Source of the DNA: JANPPS01 sp964242575
GTDB taxonomy: Bacteria > Pseudomonadota > Alphaproteobacteria > Acetobacterales > Acetobacteraceae
Direction: 5' to 3'
Length of the DNA stretch: 64,000 nt
NCBI GenBank assembly: GCA_964242575.1
Contig: CAXTCN010000015.1
Location: 4,235-68,234, forward strand
Part shown: positions 7,292-13,983 of the stretch, piece by piece
Layout of the letters: each line of letters begins with the position of its first letter
Numbering within the stretch: position 1 is the stretch's first letter
Notes under the pieces: model-generated
Databases searched by the model: none
Told to the model about the DNA's origin: nothing
What the model saw: the letters and a program-made list of their open reading frames with translations, nothing else
Program-made: the position numbers and the translations under genes

Positions 7292-8167
7292 TTACGCCTG
7301 CGGCCGCTCCGCCACCGTCAGCCGGACCTCCAACGGCTGCCCGGCCCGATGCACGGACACCGCGATCGTCGTGCCCACGCTGTCGGGGCCGAGCGCCCGC
7401 AGCAGCGCCTGCACGCTCTCGACCGGGCGTCCGTTCCAGGCGGTGATCACGTCGCCCTGGCGGAGGCCGGCCGTGGCGCCGGGGCCGCCAGCCTCGACGC
7501 CCATCACCATCGCGCCGTGGCCGCCGGCATCGAGCCGGACCGGTTGCAGCATCAGCCCGAGGTAGCCGCGGGCGACGCGCCCGTGCGCTTCTAGCCGCGC
7601 TGCCACCCGCTCGACCGTCGCGGCCGGGATCACCAGCACGCGACGCCGCGGCCCGAACACCGCCATGCCGACAATGCGCCCGGCGGCGTCCAGCACCGGC
7701 CCGCCCTCGGACTGGCGCCGCAGCATGAGGTCCAGCTCGATGCGCGCGTCGATGGCGCCGCCGCGCATGCTGCGCCAGGCCGCGCCCACGAAGGCTACGG
7801 ACCCCAAGGCCGCGACCGGCGCGCCGTCGTCCGCGCCGAGCGCCACCACCAGCGCGCCTGCCGTGACCGTGGCGGGCAGAAGCGGCGCGGGCGGCGCGGG
7901 GGCGGGGCCAATGCGCAGCAGGGCCACGTCGGTGCTCGGGTCGCGCCCGGCGATGGTGGCAGTGGCGCGCTCGCCGCCGGGCAGGATGACGGCCACCTCG
8001 CCTTCGTCGGCCAGCGCCTCGTCTGCGGTGACGACTAGGCCTGGTTTCCAGATGAAGCCGCTGGACCGTGCGCGGCGGGAGTGGACCGCGACCACGCCAG
8101 GCGCGGCGCGGGCGACAAGGCCGGACAGCGCGGTGGACAGTGCCTCAAGGGTCGTGGGATCGGACAT
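7292..8167 (-). CDS. HtrA/Deg-like trypsin-fold protein with PDZ domain, catalytic residues lost (pseudoprotease)
   Basis: This 291-aa protein has the S1C/HtrA layout: a trypsin-like domain (about 20-190) and a C-terminal PDZ domain (about 195-290, ending with QGDVITAWNGRPVESVQALL). The catalytic triad is not intact. The His position of the TNNHVV block reads TADEAL (E50), the Asp is present in DPSTDVALL (D80), and the GNSGGP serine motif reads QSEGGP, placing E154 where Ser belongs. Proteolysis is therefore unlikely and a peptide-binding or sensory role is more plausible. There is no signal peptide, so it is probably cytoplasmic. The start at 8165-8167 has GGAGG five bases upstream. A LuxR-type regulator follows in the operon, and phaC is divergent. 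Confidence 0.8.
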   Translation of the reverse strand: MSDPTTLEALSTALSGLVARAAPGVVAVHSRRARSSGFIWKPGLVVTADEALADEGEVAVILPGGERATATIAGRDPSTDVALLRIGPAPAPPAPLLPATVTAGALVVALGADDGAPVAALGSVAFVGAAWRSMRGGAIDARIELDLMLRRQSEGGPVLDAAGRIVGMAVFGPRRRVLVIPAATVERVAARLEAHGRVARGYLGLMLQPVRLDAGGHGAMVMGVEAGGPGATAGLRQGDVITAWNGRPVESVQALLRALGPDSVGTTIAVSVHRAGQPLEVRLTVAERPQA

Positions 8168-8311
8168 GGGAGCCTCCTGCATGGCCTTAATGTGCGGACG
8201 GGCCGGCGGCTTCTCTACTGCCCGGGTGGGCAGGAATAGAGCGGTCCGGACCACTGGACTTTCTGGCGCAGGCGGTGAAAGTCTGGCCGCCATTTTAAGG
8301 GGATTGCTCTC

Positions 8312-10183
8312 ATGGCAGCACAGCAGGACGGTTCCGGCACGCAAGGCGGTTTGCCGCTCACCTCGGTCGGCAGCAGCCCCGACGCGCTGCTGGCGGACTG
8401 GGGCCGGCTGTTTGCGGGCGCGGGCGGCGAGGCCGGCGCGCCCGGGATTACGCCCGACTATACCAAGGCGTTGGCGCAAAGCCCGATGCTGACGACTATC
8501 GACCAGATGTGGAACGCGAACCCGCTGCACCAGGTGATCCCGGTTGACTGGGCCGGGGTCTCGCACGCGCTCCGGGTGGTGTGGCTGCGCTCGCTCAGCG
8601 ACCCTGGCCGCGCGATGGCGCTGGCGGCGGAGTTCAACGCCAACGCGCTGCGCTTCGCCATGGAGGCGTGGAACGACGCGGCCCAGCGCTGGTGGGGCGC
8701 AGCGCCCGGCAGCAGCGCCAAGCCGGGCGCCGACAAGCGGTTCGCTGCGCCGGAGTGGCAGGACAACCCGGCGTTCCGCATCCTGCGGGACCTCTACCTG
8801 CTGGCGTCCGACAGCCTGCTGCGCAACGCCGGGACGGAGGGGATGGACTCGGCCGAGCAGCAGCGCATCAACTTCCACCTGCGCCAGTTCGTGGACGCGA
8901 TGAGCCCGTCATTGATGCTGTTCTCCAACCCGGTCGCGTTGCGCCGCGCCGTGGAGACCGGCGGGGCGAGCGTCGCGGACGGGATGCGCAACCTGATGGG
9001 CGACCTACAGGCCGGCAAGCTCAGTATGGTGGACGCGACCGCCTTCGCGCCGGGCCGGAACCTGGCTTTGACGCCGGGCAAGGTGGTGCTTCGCAACAAG
9101 TTGATCGAGCTGATCCAGTACTCGCCCACCACGCCGGACGTGCACGCGACGCCGCTGCTGATTTTGCCGCCGTGGATCAACAAGTTCTACATCCTGGACA
9201 TGCAGCCCAAGAACAGCATGGTCCGTTACTTGGTGGAACAGGGCTTCACCGTGTTCGTGGTGTCTTGGAAAAACCCGGACGCCTCGATGGAGGGCACCAC
9301 CATCGAGGATTACATGCACCTCGGCCCGCTGGCGGCCAGCGACGCGATCCGCGACATCACCGGCAGCAAAGCCGTGAACGTGATGGGCTACTGCATCGGC
9401 GGCACTCTGCTGGCCATGACGCTGGCGTGGCTCGCGCGGAAGGGGGACGACCGGTTCGGCGCGGCCACCTTCGTGGTGTCGTTGCAGGATTTCAGCCGGG
9501 TCGGCGACAGCGCCGTGTTCTCGGACGAGACGGCGATCAACCTGATCGAGCAGCAGATGCTGCAACGCGGCTACCTCGACAGCCGCGAGATGTCCAACAT
9601 GTTCAACCTGCTGCGCTCGAACGACCTGATTTGGTCGAACGTGGTGAACAACTACCTGCTGGGCCAGAAGCCGCCGGCGTTCGACCTGCTGTACTGGAAC
9701 AGCGACGGGACGCGCATGGCGCGGGCGGCGCATACTTGGTACCTGCGCAACACGTACCTGGAGAACAACCTTGTTACGCCCGGCAAGGTCCATCTGGACA
9801 ACGAGCCGCTGGACCTCGGCCAGATCAAGCTGGATGTCTACGCGGTCGGCGCGGAGAAGGACCATATCGTGCCGTGGGAGGGCGCATGGCGGGTCACGCA
9901 ACTGGTCGGCAGCACAGTGCGCTATGTCCTGGCGTCAAGCGGCCACATCGCCGGCATCATTAACCCGCCCGGCGGCAAGGGCACATACTGGACCAACGAG
10001 ACGCCCGCGGACACGTCGGACGCCTGGCGCGAGGCCGCAGCCAAGCACGACGGAAGTTGGTGGACGGACTGGGTCGCCTGGCTGCAGCCGCGGTCCGGGG
10101 CGCGCGTGCCGCCGCCGCCCATGGGCAGCAAAGCGCACCCGCCGCTCGATGACGCGCCGGGGCTTTATGTCCTGGAGACCTGA
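8312..10183 (+). CDS. phaC: Class I poly(3-hydroxyalkanoate) synthase
   Basis: PhaC polymerises (R)-3-hydroxyacyl-CoA into PHB/PHA granules in the cytoplasm. It has 623 residues, typical of class I. The lipase-like box GYCIGGT places the nucleophile at C361; the catalytic Asp lies in GAEKDHIVPW and the His in ASSGHIAGI. The N-terminal domain (about 1-260) has the PhaC N-terminal features (LYLLASDSLLRN, and PGKVVLRNKLIELIQY). The start has AAGGGGA about 11 bases upstream. The 144-base region shared with the divergent HtrA-like gene holds a CTGCCC/GGGCAG stem (8218-8233). No phaA, phaB or phasin gene is nearby. The 3' end overlaps the convergent ModE-like gene by 19 bases. Confidence 0.96.
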   Translation: MAAQQDGSGTQGGLPLTSVGSSPDALLADWGRLFAGAGGEAGAPGITPDYTKALAQSPMLTTIDQMWNANPLHQVIPVDWAGVSHALRVVWLRSLSDPGRAMALAAEFNANALRFAMEAWNDAAQRWWGAAPGSSAKPGADKRFAAPEWQDNPAFRILRDLYLLASDSLLRNAGTEGMDSAEQQRINFHLRQFVDAMSPSLMLFSNPVALRRAVETGGASVADGMRNLMGDLQAGKLSMVDATAFAPGRNLALTPGKVVLRNKLIELIQYSPTTPDVHATPLLILPPWINKFYILDMQPKNSMVRYLVEQGFTVFVVSWKNPDASMEGTTIEDYMHLGPLAASDAIRDITGSKAVNVMGYCIGGTLLAMTLAWLARKGDDRFGAATFVVSLQDFSRVGDSAVFSDETAINLIEQQMLQRGYLDSREMSNMFNLLRSNDLIWSNVVNNYLLGQKPPAFDLLYWNSDGTRMARAAHTWYLRNTYLENNLVTPGKVHLDNEPLDLGQIKLDVYAVGAEKDHIVPWEGAWRVTQLVGSTVRYVLASSGHIAGIINPPGGKGTYWTNETPADTSDAWREAAAKHDGSWWTDWVAWLQPRSGARVPPPPMGSKAHPPLDDAPGLYVLET

Positions 10184-10527
10184 GCCGGCGCCGTTGCAAG
10201 GGTCGTCTCCAGATGGGCCAGGCGCCAGGCCAGGGCGTCGTGCGCCTCCCGTTCCATGGCGCGGTAGCAGGCGACCAGCTCGGTCCCGAATGGCGTCAGG
10301 GTGGCCCCGCCGCCGCCGGCCCCGCCGCCCCGCGCCGCGACGACCGGCTCGCGGAAAGTCCGGTTCAGCGCATCCACCAGCAGCCAGGCCCGGCGATAGC
10401 TCATGTTCATGGCCCGGCCGGCCGCCGAGATCGACCCCGTCTCGCCCACCAGCTCCAACAGCCGCACCTTGCCCGGGCCGAGCGCCCGGCCCTCGTCGAA
10501 ATCGATGCGCAGCACCAGCCTGGCCAT
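10165..10527 (-). CDS. ModE-type molybdenum-responsive regulator, DNA-binding domain only
   Basis: The 120-aa protein matches the winged-helix N-terminal domain of ModE (GPGKVRLLELVGETGSISAA, then GRAMNMSYRRAWLLVDALN), with the Gly-rich turn RGGGAGGGGATLTPFG typical of ModE. It lacks the C-terminal TOBE/molbindin domains that sense molybdate in E. coli ModE. A separate molbindin is encoded nearby at 12956-13162, so sensing may be split or indirect. It is divergent from the molybdenum operon across a region with a ModE-type palindrome (10579-10602). Expected role: repress or tune that operon. The last bases overlap the end of phaC. Confidence 0.85.
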   Translation of the reverse strand: MARLVLRIDFDEGRALGPGKVRLLELVGETGSISAAGRAMNMSYRRAWLLVDALNRTFREPVVAARGGGAGGGGATLTPFGTELVACYRAMEREAHDALAWRLAHLETTLATAPAQVSRT

Positions 10528-10578
10528 GACGGCAGCCTACCACCGCACGCGGGCGCTTGCATTTATTGCTGGCGCATT

Positions 10579-10602
10579 CGTTATATCCCATGGAATATGA
10601 CG
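10579..10602. promoter_or_regulatory. Mo-box (ModE operator)
   Basis: The sequence CGTTATAT, eight bases, ATATGACG forms an inverted repeat with the half-site and spacing of the E. coli modA operator (CGTTATAT-N8-ACATAACG). It sits between the ModE-like gene (start 10527) and the first gene of the molybdenum operon (start 10628), 25 bases before that start, where bound ModE would block transcription. The match is by eye; the neighbouring regulator makes it convincing. Confidence 0.78.
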
Positions 10603-10627
10603 CTCGTTTGCAGGCAGAGGCGTGGCG

Positions 10628-11029
10628 ATGGATGGCTCCCTGGACACGGCAGCGGCCGAGCTGGTTGGCGGATGGCTGACGACTTGGTCCGTCTCGCCGG
10701 ACGGCAGCCGCGTGCGGCTCGGCTTCGCGGACAGAAAGGGTCGGCCCTATGGCCTCGACCTGCCGTTCGAGGCTGCGAGCGCCCTGCTGATGACCTTGCC
10801 GCGCATCCTGCAATCCGCGCTTGACGCGCGCCGGGACAGCAGCAGTCGCATCGTGCACCCGCTCGGCGCATGGCAGGTGGAGCAGGCGGCCGGGCGCCAT
10901 GCGCTGATCCTCACACTCAAGACGCCGGACGGCTTCGGCGTGGCGTTCACACTCATGCCGGACGAGCTTGCGGCGATGGCGGAGGCCGGGCGGCACTCCT
11001 CGCCTGCGCCGCCGCGGGTGCTGAACTGA
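10628..11029 (+). CDS. Protein of unknown function, first gene of the molybdenum operon
   Basis: This 133-aa protein has no signal peptide or membrane helix and is probably cytoplasmic. The visible pattern is beta-rich (GWLTTWSVSPDGSRVRLGFA, a middle block PLGAWQVEQAAGRHALILTL, then TPDGFGVAFTLMPDELAAMA), suggesting a compact beta-sandwich or barrel. I do not recognise a named family. The start ATG 10628 has AGAGG seven bases upstream; a GTG at 10622 is the alternative. Its TGA overlaps the next start (TGATG), so it is translated together with the ModA-like gene, and a Mo-box lies directly upstream. A role in molybdate handling is inferred from context only. Confidence 0.75.
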   Translation: MDGSLDTAAAELVGGWLTTWSVSPDGSRVRLGFADRKGRPYGLDLPFEAASALLMTLPRILQSALDARRDSSSRIVHPLGAWQVEQAAGRHALILTLKTPDGFGVAFTLMPDELAAMAEAGRHSSPAPPRVLN

Positions 11030-11871
11030 TGCGCGCCATTGTCCGCCGTGCCCTGCTTGGAACGGCCTTGCTCCTGCCGGGGACCGCGCCCGCCCTGGCG
11101 CAAGACGCGCCTGCGCCGCTGCGGGTCTATGCCGCGGGCAGCCTGACCCGGGCCTTCAACGCCTTGCTGGACGCGTTCGGCGCCCCGCCCGGCGTCGCCG
11201 CGCAGCCCACCTACGGCCCATCCGGCCTGCTGCGCGAGCGGCTGGAGCGGGGCGAGCCGGCGGACGTGTTCGCCTCCGCCGACATGGGGCAGCCGCGGCG
11301 CCTGGCCGACGCCGGCCGGGGCACGCCGGTGGTCATGTTCGCCCGCAACCGCCTGTGCGCGTTGGGCCGCGGCGCGCTCGGGCTGACGCAGGCCAACCTG
11401 CTGGACCGGCTGCTCGACCCCGCGGTCAAGCTGGCCACCTCCACCCCCGGCGCGGACCCGGGCGGGGACTACGCCTGGGCGGCGTTCGCCCGCGCCGACG
11501 CCGTGCGGCCCGGCGCCAAGGCCGTGCTGGAGGGCAAGGCGCAGCAGCTTGTGGGCGGCCCCGGCATGGCGCCGCTGGTGCCGGGCCAGGGGCCGAGCGA
11601 GGGCGTGTTCCTGTCCGGCCGCGCCGATGTCATGCTGGGTTACTGCAGCGGCGTGGACACGGTGCGCGCCGCCGTGCCGGACATCGTGGGCGTCCCCCTG
11701 CCGCCGGAGCTGGAGGTGGGTCCGGCATACGGCCTGACGGTGCTGTCCGCCAACCCGGCCGGCGCCCGCTTCGCGTTGTTCGTGCTGTCCGAGCCGGGTC
11801 AGGCCATCCTGGCACGGCATGGCTTGGTCCCTGTGGCGTCGCAGGCGGAGCCGGCGGGAGCGCGGCCATGA
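11029..11871 (+). CDS. ModA-like periplasmic molybdate/tungstate-binding protein
   Basis: The 280-aa protein has a Sec signal peptide (cleavage near ALAQ, residue 25) followed by a type II periplasmic binding fold of the ModA family. The early strand LRVYAAGSLTRAFNALLDAF carries the oxyanion-binding Ser-Leu motif, followed by YGPSGLLRERLERGEPADVF and ASADMGQP. The second domain ends with FALFVLSEPGQAILARHGLV. It would bind molybdate or a related oxyanion in the periplasm. It differs from the second ModA at 13210 and resembles the extracellular-binding-protein branch of the family. No modB or modC lies nearby. It starts in TGATG overlap with the upstream gene and ends in overlap with the PEP-CTERM gene. 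Confidence 0.85.
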   Translation: MRAIVRRALLGTALLLPGTAPALAQDAPAPLRVYAAGSLTRAFNALLDAFGAPPGVAAQPTYGPSGLLRERLERGEPADVFASADMGQPRRLADAGRGTPVVMFARNRLCALGRGALGLTQANLLDRLLDPAVKLATSTPGADPGGDYAWAAFARADAVRPGAKAVLEGKAQQLVGGPGMAPLVPGQGPSEGVFLSGRADVMLGYCSGVDTVRAAVPDIVGVPLPPELEVGPAYGLTVLSANPAGARFALFVLSEPGQAILARHGLVPVASQAEPAGARP

Positions 11872-12959
11872 TGGCGCGGCCGTCACTCGGATGGGCCGTG
11901 CTGGCGGCGCTGGTCCAAGCCTGGGCAGCCGAGGCGGCGCCGACCACCAGCTTTGAGCTTGCGGGAGCCGTGGACCGGCCCGGCGCTTACCGGAGCGTCG
12001 AACTGCAGGCCCTGCCGGCGCAGACGGCGGCCGTCATGTTCCAGACCGGGCGCGGGCCGGTTTCGGCCAGCTTCACCGGCCCGGCGCTGTGGTCGTTGCT
12101 GGGCCAAGCGGGGCTTGCGCCCGTGCCCGGCGCCAGGAACAGCCTGCGCAACGTCGTGGTCGCCACCGGCGCCGACGGCTACGCGGCCGCGTTCTCCGGC
12201 GGCGAGTTGGACCCGCGCTTCGGCGGCGGCAGGCCGGACCTGATCGCCTATGCCCAGGACGGGCAGCCGCTGGGCGCGGACGGGTTCGCGCGGGTCGTCG
12301 TGCCGGGCGACGCTTTCGGGGGCCGCTACGTCTCCAACCTGGCCCGTCTCGACGTGATCCAGGCGCCGTCCGCCCCGTCCCAAGGCGGCGGCGTCTCGTC
12401 CAGCTTCACCCTGTCGGGCCTGGTCGGGCAGCCCGGCGCCTATGGCTACGCCGATCTCGCGGCGTTGCCTGCCACCACCGAGAGCGTGACTTACACAGCG
12501 GGGGGCCGCCCGGTTTCGGCCAGCTTCACCGGCGTGTCCCTACGGACGCTGCTGACCACGGCCGGCCTGGTCGCGGACCCGGCGACAAGGGGCAGCCAGT
12601 TGCGCCAATACGTGCTGGCAACCGGCAGCGACGGCTATCAGGCGACGTTCTCGCTCGGTGAGCTGAACCCTGTGCTGGGCGGCAGCACGCCGGACCTGGT
12701 GGCCTACGCGCAGGATGGCCAGCCGCTCGGCACCGACGGCTTTGCGCGTCTGGTCGTGCCCGGCGACCTCGCAGGCGGACGCTACGTAAGCAACCTGGTC
12801 AGCCTCCAGGTGTTGGACGCGACGGCGGTGCCGGAACCCGTCAGCCTTATTGTGGTGCTGACGGGGCTGGCCGGCCTCGCCGCCGCGCGCCGCCGCGCAC
12901 CGTGCGGCCCTGTCCCTGGCCGAACCGGCCACAACGCGAACCAAGGAACGACGACATGA
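11868..12959 (+). CDS. Exported protein with two tandem molybdopterin-oxidoreductase-like repeats and a PEP-CTERM tail
   Basis: The 363-aa protein starts in ATGATG overlap with the ModA-like gene and has an N-terminal signal sequence (WAVLAALVQAWAAEAAP). Two homologous repeats of about 135 aa follow (about 26-160 and 176-312). Each has the pattern GAYxxxxLxALPA, PVSASFTG, VVATGADGYxAxFSxGEL, YAQDGQPLGxDGFARxVVPG and GGRYVSNL, which resembles the fold of sulfite-oxidase-type molybdopterin-binding domains, though cofactor ligands are not obvious. Near residue 325 is a PEP-CTERM signal: VPEPVSLIVVLTGLAGLAAA then RRR, followed unusually by about 20 more residues. This suggests exosortase processing and surface or periplasmic retention. 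It sits inside a Mo operon and overlaps the molbindin gene (ATGA). Its role is unknown. Confidence 0.72.
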   Translation: MMARPSLGWAVLAALVQAWAAEAAPTTSFELAGAVDRPGAYRSVELQALPAQTAAVMFQTGRGPVSASFTGPALWSLLGQAGLAPVPGARNSLRNVVVATGADGYAAAFSGGELDPRFGGGRPDLIAYAQDGQPLGADGFARVVVPGDAFGGRYVSNLARLDVIQAPSAPSQGGGVSSSFTLSGLVGQPGAYGYADLAALPATTESVTYTAGGRPVSASFTGVSLRTLLTTAGLVADPATRGSQLRQYVLATGSDGYQATFSLGELNPVLGGSTPDLVAYAQDGQPLGTDGFARLVVPGDLAGGRYVSNLVSLQVLDATAVPEPVSLIVVLTGLAGLAAARRRAPCGPVPGRTGHNANQGTTT

Positions 12960-13162
12960 AAATCAGCGCGCGCAACGTGCTCCGCGGCACGGTGGTGGAG
13001 GTGGTGCGGGGCGCCACGACAGCGCATGTGCGCCTTGACGTAGGCGGCGCGGTCGTGACCGCGGCCATCACCAACGAGGCCGTGGACGAACTGGGCCTCA
13101 AGGAAGGCATGGCCGCCAGCGCCGTCGTCAAGGCCAGCGACGTCATGGTGGCGGTGGAATGA
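12956..13162 (+). CDS. mop: Molbindin (single TOBE-domain molybdate-binding protein)
   Basis: The 68-aa protein is a classic Mop: ISARNVLRGTVVEVVRGATT, LDVGGAVVTAAITNEAVDEL, GLKEGMAASAVVKASDVMVA. Molbindins assemble as hexamers in the cytoplasm and store or buffer molybdate at subunit interfaces. ATG 12956 overlaps the TGA of the PEP-CTERM gene. A separate Mop may supply the sensing or storage function missing from the short ModE-like regulator. The family assignment is firm; the regulatory link is inference. Confidence 0.93.
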   Translation: MKISARNVLRGTVVEVVRGATTAHVRLDVGGAVVTAAITNEAVDELGLKEGMAASAVVKASDVMVAVE

Positions 13163-13209
13163 GCCGTCCGCCGCGGTTCGCCCAGCAAGTTTTGTCCCGG
13201 AGGTTGCCC

Positions 13210-13971
13210 ATGTTGCGGCGGTTCCTTTTGCTCGGCGCGCTGACCCTTCTGTTCCCGGCCGCCGCGGCCGCCCAGCCGCTCACGGTCTTCGCGGCGGCAA
13301 GCCTCACGGAGGCCATGAAGGACGTGTCCACCGCCTGGCAGCAGGCCGGGCACGCGCCGCTGCGGCTGTCGTTCGCCTCCAGTTCGACCCTGGCGCGGCA
13401 AATCGAACAGGGCGCCCCCGCTAACCTGTTCGCCTCCGCCGACCAGCAGTGGATGGACTACCTGGCGCAGCGCAACTTGCTCGCCCCCAACACGCGCCGC
13501 GACTTGCTGGCCAACACGCTCGTGCTGGTCGTGCCGAAGGACCGGGCGCGGCAGGTCGAGATCGGCCCCGGCCTAGACCTCAACGCGCTGCTCGGGCCGC
13601 AGGGGCGCATTGCCACCGGCGACCCGGCGCACGTGCCGGTGGGCCGCTACGCCCAGCAGGCGCTGACCACGCTCGGCCTGTGGCCGCAGGCCGAGCCGCG
13701 CCTGGCCCGCTCGGAGGACGTTCGCCGCGCCCTGCTGCTGGTGGAGCGCGGCGAAGCCCCGGCCGGCATCATCTATGCGACCGACGCCGCGGCGAGTTCG
13801 GGCGTGGTTGTCGCCGGCGTCTTTCCGGACGGCACGCATGACCGCGTCACTTATCCGTTCGCGGTGACGCGGGAGGGCGATGCGCCGGACGCGCGCGCCC
13901 TGCTGCAATTCCTGTCCGGACCGGAAGCGCGGGTGATCTTCGAGCGGCGGGGCTTCAGGGCGGCCGAGTAG
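13210..13971 (+). CDS. modA: Molybdate ABC transporter periplasmic binding protein
   Basis: The 253-aa protein has a signal peptide (LRRFLLLGALTLLFPAAAAA) and then the canonical ModA sequence: LTVFAAASLTEAMKDVSTAW, LSFASSSTLARQIEQGAPAN, LFASADQQWMDYL, and the second-domain blocks GRIATGDPAHVPVGRYAQQA and VERGEAPAGIIYATDAAAS. It captures molybdate in the periplasm and normally delivers it to ModBC. I chose ATG 13210 because GGAGG lies six bases upstream and the signal peptide follows at once; a longer frame starts at 13159 in overlap with mop. It is the last gene of the operon, and the next gene is on the opposite strand, so the membrane and ATPase components must be elsewhere. Confidence 0.93.
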   Translation: MLRRFLLLGALTLLFPAAAAAQPLTVFAAASLTEAMKDVSTAWQQAGHAPLRLSFASSSTLARQIEQGAPANLFASADQQWMDYLAQRNLLAPNTRRDLLANTLVLVVPKDRARQVEIGPGLDLNALLGPQGRIATGDPAHVPVGRYAQQALTTLGLWPQAEPRLARSEDVRRALLLVERGEAPAGIIYATDAAASSGVVVAGVFPDGTHDRVTYPFAVTREGDAPDARALLQFLSGPEARVIFERRGFRAAE

Positions 13972-13983
13972 CTGGCCAAGCCC

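Noticed and set aside
8218..8283. Several small palindromes between the HtrA-like gene and phaC
   Set aside because: Stems of 5-6 bp are common at this GC content. I could not assign a regulator, so they are mentioned only in the phaC entry.
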